A stretch of 64,000 nucleotides of DNA, from the NCBI RefSeq assembly GCF_027497215.1, contig NZ_CP114904.1:6602501-6666500 (forward strand), written 5' to 3'. The translations under genes were made by a program, and so were the position numbers. Source of the stretch: Micromonospora sp. WMMD812. Lineage in GTDB: Bacteria > Actinomycetota > Actinomycetes > Mycobacteriales > Micromonosporaceae. Below are positions 49,462 to 57,532 of the stretch, piece by piece; position 1 is the first letter of the stretch, and each line of letters opens with the position of its first letter. A model generated the notes under the pieces. That model searched no databases, had not been told where the DNA came from, and saw only the letters and a program-made list of their open reading frames with translations.

Positions 49462-50888
49462 CCGAGCAGATCGTCCAGCCCCTGACCCAGGAGGAGCAGC
49501 TCGCCGCCCTGGGCCGCTACGAGTACGGCTGGGCCGACCCGGACGTCGCCGGGGCCGCCGCCCAGCGCGGCCTCAACGAGGCGGTGGTGCGGGACATCTC
49601 GGCGAAGAAGAATGAGCCGGCCTGGATGCTCGACCTGCGCCTGAAGGGCCTGCGGCTCTTCGACCGCAAGCCGATGCCGGCCTGGGGCGCCGACCTCACC
49701 GGGATCGACTTCGACAACATCAAGTACTTCGTCCGGTCGACGGAGAAGCAGGCCGCCAGCTGGGAGGACCTGCCCGAGGACATCAAGAACACCTACGACC
49801 GGCTGGGCATCCCCGAGGCGGAGAAGCAGCGCCTGGTCGCCGGTGTCGCGGCGCAGTACGAGTCCGAGGTCGTCTACCACAAGATCCGTGAGGACCTCGA
49901 GGAGCAGGGTGTCATCTTCCTGGACACCGACACGGCGCTGCGCGAGCACGAGGACATCTTCAAGGAGTACTTCGGCACGGTGATCCCGGTCGGCGACAAC
50001 AAGTTCGCCGCGCTGAACACCTCCGTGTGGTCCGGTGGCTCGTTCATCTACGTGCCGAAGGGCGTGCACGTGGAAATCCCGCTGCAGGCCTACTTCCGGA
50101 TCAACACGGAGAACATGGGCCAGTTCGAGCGGACGCTGATCATCGTCGACGAGGGCGCGTACGTGCACTACGTCGAGGGCTGCACCGCGCCGCTCTACTC
50201 GTCCGACTCGCTGCACAGCGCGGTCGTCGAGATCATCGTCAAGAAGAACGCCCGGTGCCGTTACACGACCATCCAGAACTGGTCGAACAACGTCTACAAC
50301 CTGGTGACCAAGCGCGCCGTCTGCCAGGAGGGCGCGACCATGGAGTGGGTCGACGGCAACATCGGCTCCAAGGTCACCATGAAGTACCCGGCGGTCTACA
50401 TGCTCGGTGAGCACGCCAAGGGTGAGGTGCTCTCGGTGGCCATGGCCGGCGAGGGTCAGCACCAGGACGCCGGCGCCAAGATGGTGCACGGCGCGCCGCA
50501 CACCAGCAGCACCATCGTCTCCAAGTCGATCGCCCGGGGCGGCGGCCGCACCTCGTACCGCGGCCTGGTGCAGGTGCTGGAGGGTTCGCACCACAGCAAG
50601 AGCACGGTCAAGTGCGACGCGCTGCTGGTCGACACCATCTCCCGCTCGGACACCTACCCGTACGTCGACATCCGCGAGGACGACGTGGCGATGGGGCACG
50701 AGGCGACCGTCTCCAAGGTCAGCGAGGACCAGCTCTTCTACCTGATGAGCCGGGGCCTGAGCGAGGACGAGGCGATGGCGATGATCGTGCGCGGCTTCAT
50801 CGAGCCGATCGCCAAGGAACTCCCGATGGAGTACGCCCTGGAGCTCAACCGCCTGATCGAGCTCCAGATGGAGGGCGCGGTCGGCTGA
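49458..50888 (+). CDS. sufB: Fe-S scaffold complex subunit SufB
   Basis: 476 residues. [20 protein letters not shown], then [65 protein letters not shown] and [15 protein letters not shown] with the cluster-assembly cysteines. Full length without an intein, unlike mycobacterial SufB. Forms SufBC2D. Starts inside the sufR stop. Confidence 0.98.
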   Translation: MTEQIVQPLTQEEQLAALGRYEYGWADPDVAGAAAQRGLNEAVVRDISAKKNEPAWMLDLRLKGLRLFDRKPMPAWGADLTGIDFDNIKYFVRSTEKQAASWEDLPEDIKNTYDRLGIPEAEKQRLVAGVAAQYESEVVYHKIREDLEEQGVIFLDTDTALREHEDIFKEYFGTVIPVGDNKFAALNTSVWSGGSFIYVPKGVHVEIPLQAYFRINTENMGQFERTLIIVDEGAYVHYVEGCTAPLYSSDSLHSAVVEIIVKKNARCRYTTIQNWSNNVYNLVTKRAVCQEGATMEWVDGNIGSKVTMKYPAVYMLGEHAKGEVLSVAMAGEGQHQDAGAKMVHGAPHTSSTIVSKSIARGGGRTSYRGLVQVLEGSHHSKSTVKCDALLVDTISRSDTYPYVDIREDDVAMGHEATVSKVSEDQLFYLMSRGLSEDEAMAMIVRGFIEPIAKELPMEYALELNRLIELQMEGAVG

Positions 50889-50905
50889 CGCCGCCCGGCG
50901 CTCCC

Positions 50906-50938
50906 GCGAACCCCGACCCGTCGGGCCGGGGTTCGCGA
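50906..50938 (+). terminator. Intra-operon hairpin sufB/sufD
   Basis: CGCGAACCCCG (50906-50916) pairs perfectly with CGGGGTTCGCG (50928-50938); the loop can itself pair CCCG/CGGG. It lies in the only large gap within the sufB-S block (96 bp) and could attenuate or set transcript ends. Confidence 0.6.
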
Positions 50939-50984
50939 ACCCCGACCGACCCTCCGATTAGTCGCTGAACAGACCAAGGAAGAG

Positions 50985-52133
50985 ATGACTACCCAGGCTT
51001 CCGCGCCGCCCAGCACCAAGTCGCAGGCGCTCCGCTCGTACGATGTCGCCGACTTCCCGGCCCTCACGGGCCTGGAGGAGGAGTGGCGTTTCACGCCGCT
51101 CAAGCGCTTGCGCGGCCTGCTCGACGGCGCCGTGTCGGACGCGTCGGCCCACTGGCCCGCCCACGAGTTCGGGCCGCTGCCCGAGGGCGTGCGGATCGGC
51201 AGCCTGGCGAAGGACGACCCGCGCCGAGGTAGCGTGCTGACCCCGGTCGACCGGATCAGCGCACGTGCCTACGGCGAGTCGGACCTCGGCATGCTGGTGG
51301 AGATCGCCCGCGAGGCGGTCGTCACCGAGCCCGTGGTCGTCACCGTGCACGGCGGCCCGTCGGACGTGGTGGCCTTCGCCCACACGTTCGTCGAGGTGGG
51401 GGCGCTCTCCGAGTCGGTGCTCGTGCTTCAGCAGGTCGGCACCGGCACGCTGGCCGACAACGTCGAGGTGGCGGTCGCCGACGGGGCGAAGCTCACGCTG
51501 GTCACGGTCGCCGACTGGGCCGAGGACGCGGTGCAGGCGCAGCACCTCAAGGTGAAGCTGGGCCGGGACGCCAAGGTGGTACACATCCAGGTGAGCCTCG
51601 GCGGCGACCTGGTCCGGCAGTACACCTCGGTGGAGTACACCGACCGGGGTGGCGAGGCCGAGCTGTACGGCGTCTACTTCGCCGACTCGGGCCAGCATCT
51701 GGAGCACCGGCAGCTGGTCGACCACTCGGTGCCGGACTGCCGCAGCTACGTCGGCTACCGGGGTGCCCTGCAGGGCGAGAGCGCGCACACCGTCTGGGTG
51801 GGCGACGTGCTGATCCGGGCCGAGGCGACCGGCACCGACACGTACGAGATCAACCGGAACCTGCTGCTCAGCGACGGCGCCCGGGCCGACTCCGTGCCGA
51901 ACCTCGAGATCGAGACCGGCGAGATCGCCGGCGCCGGCCACGCGAGCGCGACCGGCCGCTTCGACGACGAGCAGCTGTTCTACCTGATGGCCCGGGGCAT
52001 CCCGGAGGGCGAGGCCCGTCGGCTGGTGGTCCGCGGCTTCTTCGCCGAGCTGATCAACAAGATCCCGGTGGAGGACCTGCGCGAGCGGCTCGGCGCGGCG
52101 ATCGAGGACCGGCTGGCCAAGGCTGGCGCCTGA
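50985..52133 (+). CDS. sufD: Fe-S cluster assembly protein SufD
   Basis: 382 residues. FPALTGLEEEWRFTPLKRLR at the N-terminus, a beta-helix core (QVSLGGDLVRQYTSVEYTDR, ESAHTVWVGDVLIRAEATGT), and NRNLLLSDGARADSVPNLEI, then GHASATGRFDDEQLFYLMAR, which includes the conserved His and is shared with SufB. ATG has AAGGAAGAG upstream. Last base overlaps the next ATG (TGATG). Confidence 0.97.
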   Translation: MTTQASAPPSTKSQALRSYDVADFPALTGLEEEWRFTPLKRLRGLLDGAVSDASAHWPAHEFGPLPEGVRIGSLAKDDPRRGSVLTPVDRISARAYGESDLGMLVEIAREAVVTEPVVVTVHGGPSDVVAFAHTFVEVGALSESVLVLQQVGTGTLADNVEVAVADGAKLTLVTVADWAEDAVQAQHLKVKLGRDAKVVHIQVSLGGDLVRQYTSVEYTDRGGEAELYGVYFADSGQHLEHRQLVDHSVPDCRSYVGYRGALQGESAHTVWVGDVLIRAEATGTDTYEINRNLLLSDGARADSVPNLEIETGEIAGAGHASATGRFDDEQLFYLMARGIPEGEARRLVVRGFFAELINKIPVEDLRERLGAAIEDRLAKAGA

Positions 52134-52459
52134 TGATCAAGATCTGCTCCACCGAGGACGTCCCGAAGGGCACCGCGATCAGCGCGGATGTCGACGGCAC
52201 GCAGATCGCCGTCGTACACGGCGAGGACGACGGGTTCTACGCCGTGTACGACGAGTGTTCGCACGCCGCGGTCGCCCTCTCCGAGGGCGAGGTCGACGGC
52301 TGCACGCTGGAGTGCTGGCTGCACGGCTCCCGTTTCGACCTGCGTACCGGCGAGCCGACCGGGCTGCCCGCCACCGAACCCGTACCCGTCTACCCCGTCG
52401 AAGTCCGCGACGGCGACATCTACGTCAGCCTGACGCCGAGCAATGGAGTGACCCGATAA
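52133..52459 (+). CDS. Rieske-type ferredoxin in the suf operon
   Basis: 108 residues. Cluster ligands CSH (in YDECSHAAVAL) and CWLHGSRF; no disulfide cysteine pair, so it is of the soluble low-potential biphenyl-dioxygenase-ferredoxin type. One-base overlaps with sufD (TGATG) and sufC (TAATG) show tight co-translation. It could deliver electrons for Fe-S assembly. This gene is commonly present at this place in actinobacterial suf operons. Confidence 0.93.
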   Translation: MIKICSTEDVPKGTAISADVDGTQIAVVHGEDDGFYAVYDECSHAAVALSEGEVDGCTLECWLHGSRFDLRTGEPTGLPATEPVPVYPVEVRDGDIYVSLTPSNGVTR

Positions 52460-53232
52460 TGAGCACCCTGGAGATCCGCGACCTGAAGGTGTCGGTCAAG
52501 CTGCCCGAGGGTGAGCTCAAGCCGATCCTGGCCGGTGTCGACCTGACCGTCCGCTCCGGTGAGACCCACGCGATCATGGGCCCCAACGGTTCCGGCAAGT
52601 CGACCCTGGCGTACTCGATCGCCGGTCACCCCAAGTACGAGATCACCGGTGGCTCGGTGACCCTCGACGGCGAGGACGTGCTGGCCATGTCCGTCGACGA
52701 GCGGGCCCGCGCCGGCCTGTTCCTGGCGATGCAGTACCCGGTCGAGGTGCCCGGCGTGTCGGTGGCCAACTTCCTGCGTACCGCCAAGACCGCCATCGAC
52801 GGCGAGGCGCCGAAGCTGCGCACGTGGGGCGGCGAGCTGCGCGGCGCCATGGAGCGACTCCAGATGGACCCGGCGTTCGCCCAGCGCAACGTCAACGAGG
52901 GCTTCTCCGGCGGCGAGAAGAAGCGGCATGAGATCGTGCAGCTGGAGCTGCTGAAGCCGAAGATGGCCATCCTCGACGAGACCGACTCCGGCCTCGACGT
53001 CGACGCGCTCCGCGTCGTCAGCGAGGGGGTCAACCGGGTCCGCGACACCGGCGACACCGGCCTGCTGCTGATCACCCACTACACCCGGATCCTGCGCTAC
53101 ATCAAGCCGGACTTCGTGCACGTCTTCGTCGCCGGCCGGATCGTCGAGCAGGGCGGGCCGGAGCTGGCCGACAAGCTCGAGGACGAGGGCTACGAGCGGT
53201 ACGTCGCCGGGGCCGGTTCGGCACGGGCCTGA
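52459..53232 (+). CDS. sufC: SufC ATPase
   Basis: 257 residues, ABC-type ATPase. Walker A GPNGSGKST, Q-loop FLAMQYPVEVPGVSVANFLR, signature GFSGGEKKRHEI, Walker B MAILDETDSGLDVDAL and H-loop LLITHYTR. Energises SufBCD scaffolding. Overlaps the Rieske gene stop by one base. Confidence 0.98.
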   Translation: MSTLEIRDLKVSVKLPEGELKPILAGVDLTVRSGETHAIMGPNGSGKSTLAYSIAGHPKYEITGGSVTLDGEDVLAMSVDERARAGLFLAMQYPVEVPGVSVANFLRTAKTAIDGEAPKLRTWGGELRGAMERLQMDPAFAQRNVNEGFSGGEKKRHEIVQLELLKPKMAILDETDSGLDVDALRVVSEGVNRVRDTGDTGLLLITHYTRILRYIKPDFVHVFVAGRIVEQGGPELADKLEDEGYERYVAGAGSARA

Positions 53233-53254
53233 CACACGCAAAGGACCTGTTGAG

Positions 53255-54559
53255 ATGACCACCATCGCGATCCCGCCGGGGATGCCGCAGTACGACGACG
53301 TGCCGCGATACGACGTGGCGAAGGTGCGCGCCGACTTCCCGATCCTGGACCGGGAGATCAACGGGCACCGGCTGGTCTATCTCGACAGCGCCAACACGTC
53401 GCACAAACCGCGGCAGGTGCTCGACGTGCTCGCCGAGCACTACGCGCGGCACAACGCGAACGTGTCCCGCTCGGTGCACACGCTGGGCACCGAGGCGACC
53501 GAGGCGTACGAGGGCGCGCGGGCCAAGGTGGCCGCGTTCATCAACGCGCCGAGCCCGGACGAGGTGGTGTTCACCAAGAACTCCACCGAGGCGATCAACA
53601 TCGTGGCGTACGCGTTCTCCAACGCCTCGCTGCGACCGGACGCCGATCCCCGGTTCCGGCTCGGCCCCGGCGACGAGGTGGTGATCTCCGAGATGGAGCA
53701 CCACTCGAACATCGTCCCGTGGCAGCTGCTGTGCGAGCGCACCGGCGCGACCCTCCGCTGGTTCCCGGTCACCGACTCGGGGCGGCTGGACGAGTCCGGC
53801 CTGGACGACCTGATCACCGAGCGGACGAAGATCGTCTCGCTGGTGCACATGTCGAACATCCTGGGCACGGTCAACGCCACGGCCCGGATCACCGCGCGGG
53901 TCCGCGAGGTGGGGGCGCTGCTGCTGCTGGACTGCTCGCAGTCGGTGCCGCACCTGCCGATGGACGTGGTCGACTACGACGCGGACTTCATCGTCTTCAC
54001 CGGCCACAAGATGTGCGGCCCGACCGGCATCGGGGTCCTCTGGGGCCGGGCCGAGCTGCTGGCGGCCATGCCGCCGGTGTTCGGCGGCGGCTCGATGATC
54101 GAGACGGTGCAGATGGCCGGCTCCACCTACGCTCCGCCGCCGGCCCGGTTCGAGGCGGGCACCCCGCCGATCGCCGAGGCGGTGGCGCTCGGCGCCGCGG
54201 TGGACTACCTGTCCGGCATCGGCATGAAGGCCATCCAGTGGCACGAGAAGGAGCTGACGGCGTACGCGCTGGACGCTCTCGCGACGGTGCCCGGCCTGCG
54301 GATCTTCGGTCCGACCGTGCCGGTCGGCCGGGGCGGCACGATCTCGTTCGCCCTCGGCGACGTGCACCCGCACGACGTGGGTCAGGTGCTCGACTCGCTG
54401 GGCGTGCAGGTGCGGGTCGGCCACCACTGCGCCCGCCCGGTCTGCACCCGGTTCGGTGTGCCGGCCACGACGCGGGCCTCGTTCTACCTCTACACCACCA
54501 CCGAGGAGATCGACGCTCTGGTGGCGGGTCTGGAGCAGGTGCGGAAGGTGTTCAGCTGA
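53255..54559 (+). CDS. sufS: Cysteine desulfurase SufS
   Basis: 434 residues, class V PLP enzyme. PLP Lys in FIVFTGHKMCGPTGIG, cofactor residues SVHTLGTEATEAYEGAR and EMEHHSNIVPWQLL, active-site Cys in VRVGHHCARPVCTRFGV. Gives persulfide to SufU. ATG preceded by AAGGA. Its stop overlaps the sufU ATG (TGATG). Confidence 0.97.
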   Translation: MTTIAIPPGMPQYDDVPRYDVAKVRADFPILDREINGHRLVYLDSANTSHKPRQVLDVLAEHYARHNANVSRSVHTLGTEATEAYEGARAKVAAFINAPSPDEVVFTKNSTEAINIVAYAFSNASLRPDADPRFRLGPGDEVVISEMEHHSNIVPWQLLCERTGATLRWFPVTDSGRLDESGLDDLITERTKIVSLVHMSNILGTVNATARITARVREVGALLLLDCSQSVPHLPMDVVDYDADFIVFTGHKMCGPTGIGVLWGRAELLAAMPPVFGGGSMIETVQMAGSTYAPPPARFEAGTPPIAEAVALGAAVDYLSGIGMKAIQWHEKELTAYALDALATVPGLRIFGPTVPVGRGGTISFALGDVHPHDVGQVLDSLGVQVRVGHHCARPVCTRFGVPATTRASFYLYTTTEEIDALVAGLEQVRKVFS

Positions 54560-55032
54560 TGCAACTCGACCAGCTCTACCAGGAGATCATCCTGGACCAC
54601 TACAAGCACCCGCACGGGCGCGGGCTGCGCGACGCCGACGACCCGTCGGACCGCACCGCCGAGGCGCACCACGTGAACCCGACCTGCGGGGACGAGGTCA
54701 CCGTGCGGGTCGCCACCGACGGCGCGGTGCTCACCGACATCTCGTACGAGGGCATGGGCTGCTCGATCAGCCAGGCCTCGGCGAGCGTGCTGCACGAGCT
54801 GCTGCGCGGTCGGGGCGCGGGGGACGCGTTCGAGGCGCACGAGGCGTTCGTGGAGTTGATGTCCGGCCGTGGCCAGGTCACGCCGGACGAGGACGTGCTC
54901 GGTGACGGGGTGGCGTTCGCGGGCGTGGCCCGCTACCCCGCCCGGGTCAAGTGCGCGCTGTTGCCGTGGATGGCGTTCAAGGACGCCGCGGCACGCGCCG
55001 GGGTGGGCGTGAGCCCGGAGGTGAAGGCATGA
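54559..55032 (+). CDS. sufU: Zinc-dependent sulfurtransferase SufU
   Basis: 157 residues. Zn/sulfur-transfer cysteines in NPTCGDEV, GMGCSISQAS and RVKCALLPW, with the Gram-positive SufU insertion between. Accepts sulfur from SufS. Its stop TGA overlaps an ATG that begins the 80-bp cassette. Confidence 0.96.
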   Translation: MQLDQLYQEIILDHYKHPHGRGLRDADDPSDRTAEAHHVNPTCGDEVTVRVATDGAVLTDISYEGMGCSISQASASVLHELLRGRGAGDAFEAHEAFVELMSGRGQVTPDEDVLGDGVAFAGVARYPARVKCALLPWMAFKDAAARAGVGVSPEVKA

Positions 55033-55108
55033 GCGAGCGTCAGCGAGCGAATCGTCAGGACAGTGCGCAGGTGCCTCATGCCGGCGCCGAGCGAAGCGAG
55101 GTGACGGC
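55029..55108 (+). repeat. 80-bp stop/start junction cassette, copy 2 (sufU/sufT)
   Basis: Exactly 80 bp between the ATGA at the sufU stop and the ATGA at the sufT start. It begins ATGAGCGAGCGTCAGCGAGC and ends GCGAAGCGAGGTGACGGC. A 27-codon ORF (55029-55112; peptide begins MSERQRANRQDS, ends ERSEVTA) links the two overlaps. The flanks GAGGTGAAGGCATGAGC and GAGGTGACGGCATGAGC are near-identical direct repeats. Related to 41237-41316. Confidence 0.75.
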
Positions 55109-55480
55109 ATGAGCAGCGAAGAGACCGCCACGGCGGCGACGCCGGCGACCGGCGGGAAGGCCGCCGTCGCCGACATCGAAGAGGCGATGAAGGACGTCGT
55201 CGACCCGGAGCTGGGCATCAACGTGGTCGACCTCGGCCTGGTGTACGGCGTGCACGTCGACGACGAGAACGTGGTCACCCTGGACATGACGCTCACCTCG
55301 GCGGCCTGCCCGCTGACCGACGTCATCGAGGACCAGGCGCGGCAGGCACTGACCACCGGCCCGGGTGGCGGGTTGGTCAACGACATCCGGATCAACTGGG
55401 TCTGGCTGCCGCCGTGGGGGCCGGACAAGATCACTGACGAGGGCCGCGACCAGCTCCGCTCGCTCGGCTTCAACGTCTGA
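55109..55480 (+). CDS. sufT: SufT/MIP18-family (DUF59) Fe-S maturation protein
   Basis: 123 residues. DVVDPELGINVVDLGLVYGV and LTSAACPLTDVIEDQ are the DUF59 signatures, with the reactive Cys in AACPLTD; VWLPPWGPDKITDEGRDQLR closes the domain. Acts in Fe-S delivery to targets. Last gene of the suf operon; separated from sufU by the 80-bp cassette rather than overlapping it. Confidence 0.95.
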   Translation: MSSEETATAATPATGGKAAVADIEEAMKDVVDPELGINVVDLGLVYGVHVDDENVVTLDMTLTSAACPLTDVIEDQARQALTTGPGGGLVNDIRINWVWLPPWGPDKITDEGRDQLRSLGFNV

Positions 55481-55539
55481 GCCGGTCCTCGCCGGCTCGT
55501 CCGTCGAGCGCGACACCCGCCCGGGTGTCGCGCTCGACG
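55479..55539 (+). terminator. Tandem suf operon terminators
   Basis: First hairpin GAGCCGG (55479-55485)/CCGGCTC (55492-55498) overlaps the sufT stop. Second: a perfect 17-bp stem, CGTCGAGCGCGACACCC (55502-55518) / 55523-55539, with a GCCC loop. Confidence 0.9.
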
Positions 55540-55648
55540 CGTCTGTGCCGTGGGCGACAGCAGGCTCCGGCGCACCAGCCGTCGAGATGATCATGGCTGG
55601 GAGCAACGCCGAACTGGACCGCGCGTAGGCAGGGCATGCCCCTTCCAT

Positions 55649-55721
55649 GATCGTGCTCGATCGGTGATGTAGTGGCCTGGCCAGGTGGCGGATGCCACTA
55701 CTTACGGGATCGAGCACGATC
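55649..55721. repeat. Family B palindromic repeat, copy 2
   Basis: Outer perfect 14-bp arms GATCGTGCTCGATC (55649-55662) / GATCGAGCACGATC (55708-55721); inner GTAGTGGC (55669-55676) / GCCACTAC (55694-55701). Same GATC and GATGTAGTGGC core as 47491-47566. Confidence 0.85.
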
Positions 55722-55771
55722 CCCTGCTGCCGAGCCGGCCCCGAGCCGCGGCCGGTGCGCCGTACACGGTC

Positions 55772-55807
55772 GGTGCGGGTGCGGGTGCGGGTGCGGGTGC
55801 GGGTGCG
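55772..55807. repeat. Hexanucleotide repeat (GGTGCG)6
   Basis: Six perfect copies of GGTGCG in non-coding sequence upstream of the LysE gene. Confidence 0.9.
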
Positions 55808-56041
55808 GGAGGGCGTGTGCGGGGTGCGCGACGCGAGGCGAGGGCGCGCGAGGGTGCGGGCGGCGCGGTGTGGCACGGTGCGGCGCGGACCCGAATATGA
55901 GTGGCGCGGCCCGGGCGCGTCGGCGCAGGATGGCCGCGTGATCGAGACGTACCGGATGAAGCCCGCCCCTGTCGCCGCGGCCGCCGCCGCCGGGCGACAG
56001 CGGTCGGCTCCCGGCCGCGCCGAGATCCGCCTCCCGTCCTC

Positions 56042-56668
56042 GTGACCGCGGCGTTCCTGGCCGGGCTGGTCGCCGGCTACGGCGTCGCCATCCCGGTCGG
56101 CGCGATCGCCGTGCTGATCCTCGGGCTCAGCGCGCGCACCTCGTTCCGGGTCGGCGCGTGCGCGGCCCTCGGGGTGGCCACCGCCGACGGTCTCTACGCG
56201 GCGGTCGCCACGCTCGGCGGGGCGGCGCTGGCCGCCCTGATCGCCCCGGTCGCCGCGCCGCTGCGGGCCGTCGCCGCGGTGGTGCTGCTCGCCCTCGCCG
56301 GGTATACCGCGTGGCGGGCGCTGCGGCCCCGGCCTTCGGCGGGTCCGGCCCCTGCCGGTCGTGGCCTGGACAGTCCGCTCCGGGCGTTCACCGGCGTGCT
56401 GGCGCTGACGCTGCTGAATCCGGCGACCGTGGTCTACTTCGCCGCGCTGGTGCTGGGCCGCGGCGACGCCGCGGATCCGGACCCGGCGACCGGCGCGTCC
56501 TTCGTGCTCGGCGCGTTCCTCGCGTCGGCGAGCTGGCAACTGCTGATCGCCGGGGGCGGCACACTGGTCGGGCGGGCGCTCGCCGGTCCGCGCGGCCGGC
56601 TGGTCACCGCGCTCACCTCCAGCGCGATCATCGCCGCCCTGGCCATCACCACATTGCTGAAAACCTGA
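56042..56668 (+). CDS. LysE/RhtB-family exporter
   Basis: 208 residues, six membrane helices. AIPVGAIAVLILGLSARTSF near the start and LTLLNPATVVYFAALVLG are the LysE signatures (P-x-P-like loop and N-P-x-T). Exports amino acids or related metabolites; substrate unknown. GTG 56042 is taken because upstream codons encode an Arg/Pro-rich non-conserved stretch. No ribosome-binding site stands out. Confidence 0.82.
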   Translation: MTAAFLAGLVAGYGVAIPVGAIAVLILGLSARTSFRVGACAALGVATADGLYAAVATLGGAALAALIAPVAAPLRAVAAVVLLALAGYTAWRALRPRPSAGPAPAGRGLDSPLRAFTGVLALTLLNPATVVYFAALVLGRGDAADPDPATGASFVLGAFLASASWQLLIAGGGTLVGRALAGPRGRLVTALTSSAIIAALAITTLLKT

Positions 56669-56693
56669 CCGGTCCGGGCCGCCGCCGAACTCT

Positions 56694-56754
56694 GTTGATC
56701 ATGAAGTTGCGGCAGCGACACGCCGTCCCGGGCGCCGCAAACCTCATGATCAAC
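56694..56754. repeat. Family A palindromic intergenic repeat, copy 2
   Basis: 61 bp, from GTTGATCATGAAGTTGCGGC to CTCATGATCAAC, the same length as the copy at 3498-3558 and sharing the core CGACACGCCG. About 20-bp arms. Confidence 0.85.
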
Positions 56755-56788
56755 ACGGGCGGGCGGCGGGCGGGGTACGGTCGGGGCC

Positions 56789-57439
56789 ATGTCCAGTCGA
56801 CCCGCAGCCGGTGGTGGGCGGTGGGTCGAGGTGGCCCCGGACCGGATCGGCCGCTGGGTGGACGGTTTCACCGAGCGGCACGGCACGCCGGCCATCACCA
56901 CCCAGGCGTACGGCCTGCTGCTGGCCGCCCCGGACGGCGCGACGGCCGAGCTGCACCGCCCGCCGGGGGCGCGGCCCGCCGGGGATCTGCCCGGGTTCGT
57001 GGTCGCGGCCAGCGCGCCGCGTCGGATCGGCCTGTTGCTGGCCCGCAAGGGCGCCGTCGCGGTGGGCGTCGCGGCGGGAGCGGAGCTGCTGGTCTCCAAG
57101 GTGGACACCCGGTACGTGCAGGGGCGGACCGCCGCCGGCGGCTGGTCCCAGCAGCGGTTCGCCCGCCGGCGGGACAACCAGGCGAAGGCCGCGCTGGGCG
57201 ACGCGGTGGAGCTGGCCGTGCGGCTGCTGCTGCCCGAGGCCGGGACGCTCAGCGCACTGGTCGGTGGCGGTGACCGGCGCGCGGTGGACACGGTGCTGGC
57301 CGACCGGCGGCTCGCCCCGCTCGCCGCGCTGCGCGCCGACCGCCTGCTCGACGTCCCCGAGCCCCGGCACGCGGTGCTGGTGGCCGCGGTCGACGCGGCC
57401 CGCGCGGTACGCATCCTGGTCCGCGACCCGCAGACGTGA
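56789..57439 (+). CDS. acVLRF1-family peptidyl-tRNA hydrolase
   Basis: 216 residues. AGGWSQQRFARRRDNQA (116-132) matches the catalytic region of the actinobacterial Vms1-like release-factor (VLRF1) family, related to eRF1/Vms1 enzymes that free nascent chains from stalled large subunits. LGLLLARKGAVAVG-type strands surround it. TACGGT followed by 7 nt precedes the ATG (leaderless). Monocistronic, flanked by a family A palindrome and a terminator. Family assignment is from recalled motif. Confidence 0.75.
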   Translation: MSSRPAAGGGRWVEVAPDRIGRWVDGFTERHGTPAITTQAYGLLLAAPDGATAELHRPPGARPAGDLPGFVVAASAPRRIGLLLARKGAVAVGVAAGAELLVSKVDTRYVQGRTAAGGWSQQRFARRRDNQAKAALGDAVELAVRLLLPEAGTLSALVGGGDRRAVDTVLADRRLAPLAALRADRLLDVPEPRHAVLVAAVDAARAVRILVRDPQT

Positions 57440-57480
57440 CAGGCGGGCGAGCCCACTCCTGCCGGCGCCGCGGACGGCAG

Positions 57481-57510
57481 CGGGCCCCCGGCCGGGTGAC
57501 CGGGAGCCCG
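57481..57510. terminator. Bidirectional terminator
   Basis: CGGGC-C-CCCGG (57481-57491) pairs with CCGGG-A-GCCCG (57500-57510) with one mismatch, between convergent acVLRF1 and metallopeptidase genes. Confidence 0.65.
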
Positions 57511-57532
57511 TGGGAATCGATGCGGCGGGGAG

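Larger units (their letters stand above)
55540..56041. other. sufT-lysE intergenic region
   Basis: With the terminators this is a 561-bp gap. It holds a family B palindrome (55649-55721), a six-copy hexanucleotide repeat (55772-55807) and otherwise GC-rich sequence in which I see no convincing gene. Open frames extending the LysE gene leftwards (MARPGRVGAGWPRDRD) are Arg-rich and look non-coding. Confidence 0.6.

Noticed and set aside
49458..50888. Intein in SufB
   Set aside because: The protein reads continuously at normal length (476 residues); no Hint or homing-endonuclease segment.
55901..56041. N-terminal extension of the LysE gene
   Set aside because: The added residues are Arg/Pro-rich and non-membrane; homology-like sequence begins at VTAAFLAGLVAGYG.
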